Position numbers and translations under genes: made by a program
The notes under the pieces: generated by a model
The model's input: only the letters and a program-made list of their open reading frames with translations
What the model was told of the DNA's origin: nothing
Databases searched by the model: none
Shown: positions 16,940-24,695 of the stretch, one piece after another
Numbering within the stretch: the stretch's first letter is position 1
Layout: every line of letters begins with the position of its first letter
NCBI GenBank assembly: GCA_034178815.1
Contig: JAXFQS010000030.1
Location: 1 to 29,544, forward strand
Source of the DNA: JAXFQS01 sp034178815
Lineage (GTDB): Bacteria > Verrucomicrobiota > Kiritimatiellia > RFP12 > DVOR01
Direction of reading: 5' to 3'
DNA length: 29,544 bases

Positions 16940-17332
16940 ATGGGTCTGAATCGCGAATGGCTGTGGCGAGAGCGTGAGGGTCTGCCGCTCGATGACGAAT
17001 ATATTCCGGCGAGCCTGCGCAAGCCCCCCTTGCCCCTGTCTGATGACATCGGCAAGGTGCTCAAGGAGTACAGTCTTCAACTTCGGGGCAACGATTCTCC
17101 GCTCTCCCGCATTAGCACCCAATGGCCACAAATTGTAGGTGCTGAACTGGCTGCAAAAGTCCGGCCGCTACGCTACGACAAGCCTACGCTCTACCTTGCC
17201 GTCTTGCAGAGTTCCGATCTCTATTTCGTCCGAACCCAGGCGCTCGCGACGATACGCAAGGCGCTCATCCCCTACTCGACGCCAGCCGCCCCGATACGGC
17301 AGGTTCGCGTCCTGCTGACACAAAACACCTAG
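16940..17332 (+). CDS. DciA-like (DUF721) protein
   Basis: The 130-residue protein carries a DUF721 domain at about residues 50-125: ISTQWPQIVGAELAAKVRP, then LYLAVLQSSDLYFVRTQ and a C-terminal IRQVRVLL. DciA proteins are thought to load or operate the replicative helicase DnaB in bacteria lacking DnaC/DnaI. It starts two bases after the transporter stop (TAAATATG) without a Shine-Dalgarno site, so it is probably read through from the tetR operon. Placement after a transporter looks incidental; the dnaG primase operon ends only about 4 kb upstream. Related DUF721 proteins of unknown function are possible. Confidence 0.75.
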   Translation: MGLNREWLWREREGLPLDDEYIPASLRKPPLPLSDDIGKVLKEYSLQLRGNDSPLSRISTQWPQIVGAELAAKVRPLRYDKPTLYLAVLQSSDLYFVRTQALATIRKALIPYSTPAAPIRQVRVLLTQNT

Positions 17333-17406
17333 CGCCATCCGATCTTCTACCGACTGGCTTCAACTGGGTTTTGCAGCATTACTTCCCAGCAAAGATTGGG
17401 TTCGAC

Positions 17407-17464
17407 AGGTTGCAACCTCTGTGCGCAATTCATAGGCTCCTTCGCCTTCCAAAGGTTGCCACCT
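17407..17464. promoter_or_regulatory. Twin palindromes upstream of export operon (candidate operator)
   Basis: AGGTTGCAACCT (17407-17418) is a perfect 12-bp palindrome, and AGGTTGCCACCT (17453-17464) repeats it with one change, 46 bases later. The centre TTGCAA could serve as a -35 box with TAGGCT (17433-17438) 17 bases on, though that -10 is poor. A palindrome over a promoter ahead of an export operon is the usual layout for a dimeric repressor such as TetR. The remaining 205-base gap (17333-17537) shows no gene or clear terminator. Confidence 0.45.
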
Positions 17465-17537
17465 GCGGCGACGCAAGATGCCCACCAAAGATTTGCTTTG
17501 AGGCCAATAATCCCCCACGCCAATCGTTCTTTACGAT

Positions 17538-18866
17538 ATGCAAATATATAGATTGCAAGGTCTCGCGCTACTCCTGCTGGCGGTCGGATGCCAGACCGTC
17601 AGAGAGGCCCGGAAGACACAAAGTGCGCCGTTTGTTCCGCGCCACTATGCCCTCTTCACTCCTGAAGAGCCGCTGACGCTCAAGCAATCGGAACTCTGGA
17701 CGCTTGCCTACCATCCCGATTTCGCCATTGCGACACAGGATGTTGTCCAAGCCGAGATAGCCCTCCACGAAGCCGGCGTCAATCTGCGTCCCCAATTCGC
17801 CGCAACCATCGGCATCAGCGGCAACAGCGAAAGTTCAGACCGAAACAACTGGCACATTCATTCATCGCATGAAGCCCTCTCAGCATCTCTCAACCTCTCC
17901 TGGGTACTCTATGACTTTGGCCGTACGCGCGCCAAGCAACGCCAGGCGGTAGCCAATCTTCAGGGGGCGGCGACATCCTACCGCGAAACAACGCTTGAAC
18001 GAATCTACCAGACCCGCGCTTCCTTTTACGATTTGGCCAAAGCCAACGAAGAGTGCCATGTCGCAGAAGAGAACCTTCGCCTCTACGCCCGCCTTCGAGA
18101 GGAAGCACAACTTAAACTCGATATCGGCAAAGGAAGGCGGTATGACTTGACCAAAGCCGCCGCAGAAGAAACCTCTGCGCGCGTTGAACTGACCGTAGCC
18201 TCGAACCAACTCTCCGTGGCTCGCGCCGCGCTGCTCAACAACCTTTCGATTCGCTCAGACGGCTTTATCCATTACCGCTGGGAAGAACTCCCCTCCCTTC
18301 CCGTCGAGACCCTATCAGACGCCTTCGTCCTTGCCCGAACCAACAATCCAACCCTGTGCATCCAGTATGCCAATCGAGCAGCGGCAAGCAATGCCGTCGA
18401 CCTCGCCATTGCCGACCTTTACCCCGAACTCTCCATTTCGCTCTCCCCTTCATACCTTCACAACGCCGCCGAAACAGTGGGTATTTCGTGGGGGGGACAC
18501 CTGATTGACACCCTCTTCTCCGGATTCTCGAAAGAAGACAACTTGAAGCGAGCCACCTCTGCATTGAAGCAGGCCAATGCCCAACTGATTCGACAGGAAG
18601 AAGCCCTCCTGATGGAACTAGAAACCGCATGGGCAGACCTCCATTCCGCGCAAGATAACCTAGTAGATGCGACAACCCTTCAGCGCCAAGCAACCGAGAA
18701 CTTCGAGCTCGTAGAGGAAGAGTTCAAGGTCGGTAAAGCCACTATTCTCGAACGAAGCGATGCCCAGACGACATTGACCCAGGCTCGCGTTAAACACCTT
18801 ACGGCCGCCTGCACCGTTGAAAAGTCCAAAGCCAAGCTCCTCCAACTCTTAGGGGTAGATTTATGA
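17538..18866 (+). CDS. TolC-family outer-membrane efflux lipoprotein
   Basis: The 442-residue protein has a lipoprotein signal (LALLLLAVGC, cysteine at about residue 18) and the duplicated OEP architecture. Two long helical regions (about 135-235 and 330-440) alternate with strand-like segments such as ALSASLNLSWVLYDFGRTRAK and ELSISLSPSYL. The C-terminal repeat has EFKVGKATILERSDAQTTLTQAR, close to the conserved end of TolC-type proteins. It would form the outer-membrane exit duct for the MacAB-like pump encoded next. Family length is about 420-480 residues. The stop overlaps the adaptor gene start by four bases. The start lacks a visible Shine-Dalgarno site. Confidence 0.92.
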   Translation: MQIYRLQGLALLLLAVGCQTVREARKTQSAPFVPRHYALFTPEEPLTLKQSELWTLAYHPDFAIATQDVVQAEIALHEAGVNLRPQFAATIGISGNSESSDRNNWHIHSSHEALSASLNLSWVLYDFGRTRAKQRQAVANLQGAATSYRETTLERIYQTRASFYDLAKANEECHVAEENLRLYARLREEAQLKLDIGKGRRYDLTKAAAEETSARVELTVASNQLSVARAALLNNLSIRSDGFIHYRWEELPSLPVETLSDAFVLARTNNPTLCIQYANRAAASNAVDLAIADLYPELSISLSPSYLHNAAETVGISWGGHLIDTLFSGFSKEDNLKRATSALKQANAQLIRQEEALLMELETAWADLHSAQDNLVDATTLQRQATENFELVEEEFKVGKATILERSDAQTTLTQARVKHLTAACTVEKSKAKLLQLLGVDL

Positions 18867-20017
18867 AAACTTTCCTGCCCGCCATCCTAGTTCTCCTGTT
18901 CCTTTCCGGTTGCACCGATCACGCCCCACCCCTTCGCTGGCGCACACGCACCGTCACACGCGGAACCATCGTGCAGGAGGTTCGCGCAACTGGGACGGTT
19001 CAGCCCATCAAAACGGTCGAAGTCGGTACCCAAGTCACCGGACCAATCCTCAAACTTTATGTCGATTACAACGCCTCCGTCACCAACGGTCAACTCATCG
19101 CCCAAATCGACCCAATAACCTACGAAGCCAGCGTGCAACAATCCACTGCCGAACTCGCCTCAAACCAGGCTCAAGTGCAAAAAACCGAGGTCGAACTCGA
19201 TTTGGCAAAGAGGGAGTTGGCGCGCATCCAAAAGTTGGCCGATAAGCAGATGACCACCGCATCGGACCTTGATACAGCCCTAGCCGAACGCGACAAGCTT
19301 ACCGCAACACTGGCCATAAACAAAGCCGCCGTGCTCAAGTCCGAAGCCAACTTGATGCTCGCAAAGGCCAACCTAGGCTACACGACCATTCGCTCGCCAG
19401 TGGACGGAGTTGTCATCGAGCGCAATGTCGACGAAGGTCAGACCGTCGTCTCATCAATGAATGCCCAAACACTATTCAATATTGCGACAGACCTCTCGAG
19501 GATTCAAATCGCGGCAGACATTCCAGAGGCGGATGTCGGCGGTATTGCCGCAGGTCAACAGGTAACCTTTACAGTAGACGCCTATCCGCAAACATTCACC
19601 GGCTCAGTCGTGCAAGTCCGAATGGCCTCCACCTCTGTCAATAATGTTGTGACATTCCCCGTTATTATTGAGGCGGACAACCCCAAACTCCGCCTCTTCC
19701 CCGGCATGACCGCCAACTTGGCAATCGAAATCGCGCAGGCCAATAATGTCTTGAAAGTGCCCCTCGCGGCAACACGCTTCAATCCGCCCAACTGCGATCG
19801 TCCAAGGGAGCCGCATGTGTGGATTATGGGTGAAAGTGGCATGCCACTAGCGATTCGATTCAAGAGAATCATAGCCGACGGCACACAACTTGGAGTCGAG
19901 GCCGAAGGCTTAGAGGATGCGGAGTTGATTGTTGGCACCGAAACCGCCCAAACAAGCGAAGCAAAGACTCAGAATCCTTTCGCTGTGCGCCCACCGGGCG
20001 CGCCGCCAAAGAGGTAG
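18863..20017 (+). CDS. MacA/HlyD-type periplasmic adaptor lipoprotein
   Basis: The 384-residue membrane-fusion protein starts with a lipoprotein signal (LVLLFLSGC, cysteine at about residue 17). Its lipoyl/barrel-sandwich halves are visible as VRATGTVQPIKTVEVGTQVT and LGYTTIRSPVDGVVIERNVD, split by a coiled-coil hairpin (about residues 95-165). Beta-barrel and membrane-proximal domains follow to about residue 340. The G-Y-T-T-I-R-(S/A)-P-x-D-G signature fits MacA and related adaptors that join an inner-membrane ABC exporter to TolC. It overlaps the TolC-like gene by four bases and precedes the ATPase by 12 bases. Confidence 0.93.
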   Translation: MKTFLPAILVLLFLSGCTDHAPPLRWRTRTVTRGTIVQEVRATGTVQPIKTVEVGTQVTGPILKLYVDYNASVTNGQLIAQIDPITYEASVQQSTAELASNQAQVQKTEVELDLAKRELARIQKLADKQMTTASDLDTALAERDKLTATLAINKAAVLKSEANLMLAKANLGYTTIRSPVDGVVIERNVDEGQTVVSSMNAQTLFNIATDLSRIQIAADIPEADVGGIAAGQQVTFTVDAYPQTFTGSVVQVRMASTSVNNVVTFPVIIEADNPKLRLFPGMTANLAIEIAQANNVLKVPLAATRFNPPNCDRPREPHVWIMGESGMPLAIRFKRIIADGTQLGVEAEGLEDAELIVGTETAQTSEAKTQNPFAVRPPGAPPKR

Positions 20018-20029
20018 GAACGGCAGACT

Positions 20030-20716
20030 ATGGCCGAACTCATTTCCATTCGCGATTTGCGCCGAGGCTATATACTCGGAACCGAACAAGTTTGGGCTTT
20101 GGATGGTGTCTCGCTGGATGTGCGCCAGGGTGAGTTCATCGCCATTATGGGACACAGCGGTTCGGGAAAATCGACCTTGTTGAATATCCTCGGTTGTCTG
20201 GATTCCCCCACATCTGGCAATTATGTGCTTGATGGTGTGGAGGTCGGAAAAATGTCTCGGCGCGAACTTGCCTTGGTGCGCAATCAGAAGATCGGATTCG
20301 TCTTTCAAAACTTCAACTTGCTACCCCGTACAACAGCCTGTGCGAATGTCGAACTGCCTATGCTTTATAGTCGCAATGGGCTTTCACAAAAAGCAAGAAG
20401 AGCAAGGGCATTGGCACTCTTGGAACAGGTCGGACTGGGCGGTAGAGTCAATCATTCTCCCGCCCAGTTGTCGGGGGGACAGCAACAGCGCGTAGCAATA
20501 GCTAGGGCGCTGATGAACCAGCCTCCTCTCTTGCTCGCAGACGAGCCCACCGGCAATCTCGACTCCAGGGCCACGCAGGAAATCATGGAGTTCTTCCGCT
20601 CGTTGAACACTAGGGGTCAAACAATTATCATGGTGACCCATGAAGACGATGTAGCGGCTTACGCGGGGAGGACGATTGTCCTCAAAGATGGTCGTATAGA
20701 GGGGGAACGCGCGTGA
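20030..20716 (+). CDS. MacB/LolD-type ABC transporter ATPase
   Basis: The 228-residue nucleotide-binding protein has Walker A GHSGSGKST (residues 41-49), Q-loop FVFQNFNLLP, signature LSGGQQQR, Walker B LLLADEPTGNLD and the H-loop histidine in MVTHEDD. NFNLLPRTTACANVELP and the TGNLDS end are typical of the MacB/LolD/FtsE branch, which drives mechanotransmission exporters rather than classical transport. Here the ATPase and permease are separate genes, unlike E. coli MacB where they are fused. It overlaps the permease gene by four bases (GTGA). Confidence 0.95.
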   Translation: MAELISIRDLRRGYILGTEQVWALDGVSLDVRQGEFIAIMGHSGSGKSTLLNILGCLDSPTSGNYVLDGVEVGKMSRRELALVRNQKIGFVFQNFNLLPRTTACANVELPMLYSRNGLSQKARRARALALLEQVGLGGRVNHSPAQLSGGQQQRVAIARALMNQPPLLLADEPTGNLDSRATQEIMEFFRSLNTRGQTIIMVTHEDDVAAYAGRTIVLKDGRIEGERA

Positions 20717-21942
20717 ATCCCCTAATGGTTTTGGGCGTTGCCTTATTGGCACTCAAGCGCAACTTGGTGCGCTCTTTTTTGACTGCGCTTGGGATTATTG
20801 TCGGTATTGCGGCAGTGATTGCGGTTGTGGCTATCGGCGAAGGGGCCTCGACGAATATGAAGGCGGAGATTTCCCAGATGGGAGACAATATCGTCTTGGT
20901 CTTCGCTGGCTCGATGAAGCGGGGCGGTGTACACGGCGGAACGGGCGGTGTGCAGACGCTGATGGAATCCGATGGCATCGCCATGACCAATGATTTCCCG
21001 GATATGATCAAGGCTTTTACGCCAGTGGTTCGCAGTTCGGGGCAGATGATTTCCTCACTCAACAACTGGTCTAGCCAGTTTCAGGGGGTGTCCCCCGCCT
21101 TCTTGACTGTTCGCAAATGGACCATTGCATCCGGTACATTTTTCTCAAACGGGGATGTGCATACAGGCGCCCGTGTCTGCGTACTGGGGCAAACGGTTGC
21201 GGAGAACCTATTCCCCGATGGCCGCGACCCTGTTGGGGAGTATATTCGCATTCGCAATATGCCCTTTCGCGTATTGGGGGTCATGGAAAAGAAGGGTACC
21301 AATTCTATGGGGCACGACCAGGATGATATGGTTTGGCTACCTTCGACCACGGTCAAGCGGGTGTTGAGCAGAGGGGCGTTCAACAATGTCGACCAGTTGC
21401 TCTTCAGCCTATGGGACATCAAGGACATTCCACGCTGCAAACAAGAACTCAGGGCACTCTTGAGGCAACGCCATAAATTACCGCCTGGGGCGGAAGATGA
21501 CTTCCGCGTAATCGACATGACGGAAATCACTGAGGTCGCCACCAGCGTCTCCTCTCTGATGACCGTATTGATGGCTGTGGTCGCGTCAATTTCGCTACTA
21601 GTGGGCGGAATCGGCATTATGAACATCATGCTGGTATCCGTGACAGAGCGAACGAGGGAAATTGGCCTAAGGAGCGCAATCGGGGCAACACCGGGCGCCA
21701 TCCTGATGCAATTCCTCTTTGAATCGGCCACGCTTTCGACTCTCGGCGGCTCGTTCGGGATTTTGCTCGGTTGGGGCGGCGCACAACTAGTAGGGCGTTT
21801 GAACGGTTGGCCCATCGAGGTTACCCTCTCCTCCATTGTGATTTCCTTTGCATTCAGCACAGCAGTTGGTATATTCTTTGGGTTTTATCCGGCGCTCCGC
21901 GCCTCTAGACTGAACCCCATCGACTGCTTGCGCTACGAATGA
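20713..21942 (+). CDS. MacB-type ABC transporter permease (FtsX fold)
   Basis: The 409-residue protein has one N-terminal membrane segment (about residues 17-40, with FLTALGIIVGIAAVIAVVAI), a large periplasmic domain (MacB-PCD type, to about 275), and three C-terminal membrane segments. The conserved VGGIGIMNIMLVSVTERTRE followed by IGLRSAIGA is the family signature. The partner ATPase is encoded just upstream; with the adaptor and TolC-like protein they would make a tripartite exporter for peptides, lipids or antibiotics. The start is GTG, overlapping the ATPase stop. The protein ends ASRLNPIDCLRYE, the usual MacB-like C-terminus. Confidence 0.94.
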   Translation: MNPLMVLGVALLALKRNLVRSFLTALGIIVGIAAVIAVVAIGEGASTNMKAEISQMGDNIVLVFAGSMKRGGVHGGTGGVQTLMESDGIAMTNDFPDMIKAFTPVVRSSGQMISSLNNWSSQFQGVSPAFLTVRKWTIASGTFFSNGDVHTGARVCVLGQTVAENLFPDGRDPVGEYIRIRNMPFRVLGVMEKKGTNSMGHDQDDMVWLPSTTVKRVLSRGAFNNVDQLLFSLWDIKDIPRCKQELRALLRQRHKLPPGAEDDFRVIDMTEITEVATSVSSLMTVLMAVVASISLLVGGIGIMNIMLVSVTERTREIGLRSAIGATPGAILMQFLFESATLSTLGGSFGILLGWGGAQLVGRLNGWPIEVTLSSIVISFAFSTAVGIFFGFYPALRASRLNPIDCLRYE

Positions 21943-23162
21943 ATCTGCAGAATCATTGGAACTGTCTGACCGCAACCTATAGCACCTTGCCCCCCAATGG
22001 AAGAGTTATGGCGAAGGTGGTTGCTGTGCACGCTGCGATCCTGCCGATAGGCAACACTTTCGTCGCGACCTACATTCTCCGCCAAGGCTCGAACGACTTC
22101 TCCCACGCAATGGCCTACCAACTGGGCTGCTATGCCGGCGTGCTGATTCTCTCCTACGCTAACGGCTGGCTGCTGGGGCACATCTCCCCAAAAACACTCT
22201 TTGGCTGGGGCATTATGTTGACCGGGACAGTCCTTTTTGCCATCGCTGCGCTCCCCATGCTGTCATTTGGCGGAATTGCCCTTTCCGGTGTCGCCATGGG
22301 AGCAGCCGGGGGGCTCTTTTGGTGCAACCGTAACCTGCTGGTTCAACAAGCGACCGACGAACATTGCCGCGCGGCGTTCTACGGTTTTGAAATGTTCTTC
22401 CAGTCACTCTTCCTTGTCTTAACCCCTATTGCAGCTGGGTTGTTGGTGACACGCTTCCCAGACTGGGGGTATATGTGGTTGGGGGCGTTCACGATGGCCG
22501 TCAACGCCTTAACACTGGCTCTATTCCTACCTAGTCGGTTCCAGAAGGAAACCGTCCAACTGGAGGCTTTCCCAGGCAGAAACGATTTCCAATGGCGTCT
22601 AGTCTTGCTCTCCGATGCCGTCAAAGGTATTGCTCAGGCATTCTTGATGTTAATCCCGGCGGTTATGGTCATGCGGAACCTAGGCGGCAATGAGGCGGGG
22701 GTAGGCGTAGTGCAAAGTCTCGGAGGAATTGCCTCTGGCGTTGGGGTTTTATGGCTAGGCGGAAGGCTCGGACATCGTGGCGAAGTTCGCCTGCTAGCGG
22801 CGGCTGGAATTCTCTACGCCCTAGCAAGCATTTGGATGGGCGTGGTGTTTGACAGCACAGCCCTGTCTTGGCTCTTGGGAAGTGTCATTCTCGCCCAACC
22901 TGCACTGGATCTAGGCTTTTTCCCAATCCAAATGGATGCAACAGACCGGGCCCGATTGCGGTGTGGAGGTAGCCTCTACTCCTACATAGCCGCGCACGAG
23001 ACTGCCTACTTCATCGGGAGGGCTGTCGGTATTGGTCTATTCCTCGGAGCTTGGCAACTTGGCGGTGAGTTTTGGGCCATGCGCATCGCTCTGCCGGCGC
23101 TAGCGGTTGCTCATTTGGCAAGTATACCGCTGGCCGCGAAGATAGCCTCGGGATTGAACTAG
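21939..23162 (+). CDS. Major facilitator superfamily transporter
   Basis: The 407-residue protein has about 12 hydrophobic segments in two halves, with a hydrophilic loop at about residues 187-205 (PSRFQKETVQLEAFPGRND). The mid-protein stretch WCNRNLLVQQATDEHCRAAFYGFE and the GGIASGVGVLWLGGRLGHRG stretch after the second half begins are consistent with the MFS fold, but I recognise no substrate-specific subgroup. Its ATG overlaps the permease stop (ATGA), so it is the fifth gene of the export operon; an internal ATG 23 codons on is a less likely start. Its presence beside a MacAB-TolC-like pump suggests a two-step route (uptake or inner-membrane efflux), which is inference. Confidence 0.8.
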   Translation: MNLQNHWNCLTATYSTLPPNGRVMAKVVAVHAAILPIGNTFVATYILRQGSNDFSHAMAYQLGCYAGVLILSYANGWLLGHISPKTLFGWGIMLTGTVLFAIAALPMLSFGGIALSGVAMGAAGGLFWCNRNLLVQQATDEHCRAAFYGFEMFFQSLFLVLTPIAAGLLVTRFPDWGYMWLGAFTMAVNALTLALFLPSRFQKETVQLEAFPGRNDFQWRLVLLSDAVKGIAQAFLMLIPAVMVMRNLGGNEAGVGVVQSLGGIASGVGVLWLGGRLGHRGEVRLLAAAGILYALASIWMGVVFDSTALSWLLGSVILAQPALDLGFFPIQMDATDRARLRCGGSLYSYIAAHETAYFIGRAVGIGLFLGAWQLGGEFWAMRIALPALAVAHLASIPLAAKIASGLN

Positions 23163-23189
23163 CAGACACATCCCCAATGTGGCGACAAA
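23153..23189. repeat. Imperfect direct repeat, copy 1 (remnant of lepB 3' end)
   Basis: These 37 bases match 23220-23256 at 30 positions. Copy 2 is the 3' end and stop codon of lepB on the minus strand; copy 1 lies 67 bases further downstream of lepB and also contains the stop codon of the convergent MFS gene. Read on the minus strand in lepB frame, copy 1 gives LSPHWGCVC-stop against LSPRWGCIR-stop in lepB. Three of the six codon differences in the coding part are silent, as expected for an old duplicated coding end. Confidence 0.6.
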
Positions 23190-23219
23190 TATTATATTGC
23201 AGACGCCAAAGCCGCGCAG

Positions 23220-23256
23220 ATTGAACTAGCGGATACAGCCCCAGCGGGGCGACAGA
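23220..23256. repeat. Imperfect direct repeat, copy 2 (actual lepB 3' end)
   Basis: This is the partner of the copy at 23153-23189. It covers the last nine codons and stop of lepB plus a few bases beyond. The 30 bases between the copies hold no further lepB-like sequence. Confidence 0.6.
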
Positions 23257-24377
23257 AAGGGCCAATGGACAAATGAGGCGGGGCCGAGCAGGTTGCGTTC
23301 CGGAACAGGTCCCCAGTAGCGGCTATCGTAGGAGTTGAAGCTGTTGTCGCCGAGGGCGTAGTACTGATCTCTGCGCAGTTCGACGCTGCCGCCATCCTTG
23401 GAAATGGTTTGGCGATAGGGTGTCTCACTCTGCGCTGGGTTGAACCCCGTGTAGTTGGGTGCTCCCTTCCGGCAGACCTGTTTATTGGCGATTTCGGCGA
23501 TGATTTCCGGGCTTTGGATGGTTCGGCCATCGACAATTAAATTGGGGGCTTGGATGGTTAGTTTCTCTCCGGGGAGTCCACACATTCGCTTGATATAGTG
23601 GGTTCCCTGCTGAAGTCCCTCTATGCCGTTTGTGGAGAAAACCATTACTTCGCCGCGGCGCGGATGGCGGAAGTTCCAGATCCATCGGTTGACGAAAAGG
23701 AAGTCGCCGCTGACGATTCTTCCAGACCAAAGGACATCGCCCACGACGGCGCGGGGCTTGCCGTCCCCCCCCACACGACACCGCAAGGCTTTCCGTTCGA
23801 AGGCATCCGTCGGAATGTAGTGCGGCTTGCCACCAATGAAGAGTTCGACATAGCCCGGGCGGGCAGAACCCCGGGTATTGAGGATAATGGGGCCCGTTGC
23901 CTTTGCCTCGACACTGTGCCAAGCATCGCCAGTCGCGAGCCAGCGGCAAAAGCGCATGGGCTGGCGGTCAAACCACTCCGGGCTCTCAATATCGATGGAC
24001 TGAATTCCGTAGAGAGTGGGCTGCATAGAGCCGGTCGGTATTTTGAAGGGTTGGTAGAAGAGCGCGCGAATGCAAGCTGCTACGCTCAGGGCGACCACGA
24101 GGGTATCGAACAGGCTCTTGAGGGACTCATCTGGACGGGCAGGGCAGATACGGCCATAGGCCTCGCCAAGTTGCTCGCCCGCGCTCTCCATCAAGGCGAC
24201 GGTGCGTGACTTGATGGCCAGCCGTGCGGCGTCGATTGCGCGAAGCAAGGCATCCTGATCCTCCTGTGGCAGGACATCGCGCTGAAGTTTGTAGAAGGTG
24301 AGCACGCGGGCAATGCGGTTTTTGAGTTTCTTGGCGGCGCGCCGACGAAGAAAGAATCGTATCATGCCCCCTATCAT
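23226..24377 (-). CDS. lepB: LepB, signal peptidase I with large insertion
   Basis: This enzyme cuts signal peptides from secreted proteins at the outer face of the inner membrane. The 383-residue protein has a basic, helical cytoplasmic N-terminus (about 1-85), one membrane segment (89-107), then the serine box IPTGSMQPTL (S117). The lysine box YIKRMCGLPGEKL (K263) comes next, and box YYALGDNSFNSYDSRYWGPV lies near the end. The catalytic Ser/Lys pair is present. S and K are 146 residues apart, against 55 in E. coli LepB, so about 90 extra residues sit in between (roughly 125-220). The ATG at 24377 has GTGGGA seven bases upstream. The gene is convergent with the export operon. Confidence 0.94.
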   Translation of the reverse strand: MIGGMIRFFLRRRAAKKLKNRIARVLTFYKLQRDVLPQEDQDALLRAIDAARLAIKSRTVALMESAGEQLGEAYGRICPARPDESLKSLFDTLVVALSVAACIRALFYQPFKIPTGSMQPTLYGIQSIDIESPEWFDRQPMRFCRWLATGDAWHSVEAKATGPIILNTRGSARPGYVELFIGGKPHYIPTDAFERKALRCRVGGDGKPRAVVGDVLWSGRIVSGDFLFVNRWIWNFRHPRRGEVMVFSTNGIEGLQQGTHYIKRMCGLPGEKLTIQAPNLIVDGRTIQSPEIIAEIANKQVCRKGAPNYTGFNPAQSETPYRQTISKDGGSVELRRDQYYALGDNSFNSYDSRYWGPVPERNLLGPASFVHWPFLSPRWGCIR

Positions 24378-24438
24378 ACCACATTCCCACCAAAGGAGAA
24401 AGCAGAAGCTTCTCGATCAGGCAAGGAAATGACCGTGT

Positions 24439-24456
24439 CGCTATACCCCTATAGCG
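24439..24456. repeat. Perfect 7-bp inverted repeat with CCCC loop
   Basis: CGCTATA (24439-24445), CCCC, TATAGCG (24450-24456). It lies about 62 bases upstream of the lepB start and 170 upstream of the hemL promoter. No T tract follows on either strand, so a regulator site or RNA hairpin in the lepB leader is more likely than a terminator. Confidence 0.4.
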
Positions 24457-24623
24457 GGGACTGTGCTCTGTAAAATCTCGATACCGATTCTCACGAACTA
24501 ATGGGGAGAAATGGTGTCTAACAAAGTCATTCCATCCTACCCACCCTTGCACAGAACTCCTATGCAGGAATTTTCCTCTCTTAAACCAACCTCTTCTAGA
24601 CGGACGCCCCAAGCGGATTGGCG

Positions 24624-24652
24624 TTGTAATCCTCGGGAATAAGGATTATACT
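24624..24652 (+). promoter_or_regulatory. hemL promoter
   Basis: TTGTAA (24624-24629), a 17-base spacer and TATACT (24647-24652). Start of transcription is expected near 24659, giving a 37-base leader without a good Shine-Dalgarno sequence. Confidence 0.65.
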
Positions 24653-24695
24653 GTACACCGCAAAAGAGACCAATGCCCCAGAAAGTCCAGCCGCT

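Larger units (their letters stand above)
24378..24695. other. Divergent lepB/hemL intergenic region
   Basis: This 318-base gap holds no credible gene. It contains the hemL promoter (24624-24652) and a perfect hairpin/palindrome at 24439-24456. On the minus strand TTTACA (about 24467-24472) with TATAGG inside the palindrome could be a poor lepB promoter (15-base spacer). I see no riboswitch or tRNA-like structure. Confidence 0.5.

Noticed and set aside
17385..17425. GGGTTCGA stretch resembling a tRNA T-loop
   Set aside because: The flanking bases do not form a T-stem, and no acceptor or anticodon stem can be drawn; the region is better explained by the palindrome.
17371..17676. 101-codon plus-strand frame before and into the TolC-like gene
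   Set aside because: Composition (many Cys, Arg, Pro) and lack of a start signal suggest chance; the TolC-like lipoprotein frame overlaps it.
24127..24612. Minus-strand frame of 161 codons spanning the lepB N-terminus and intergenic region
   Set aside because: Overlaps lepB in another frame, no family resemblance, and biased composition.
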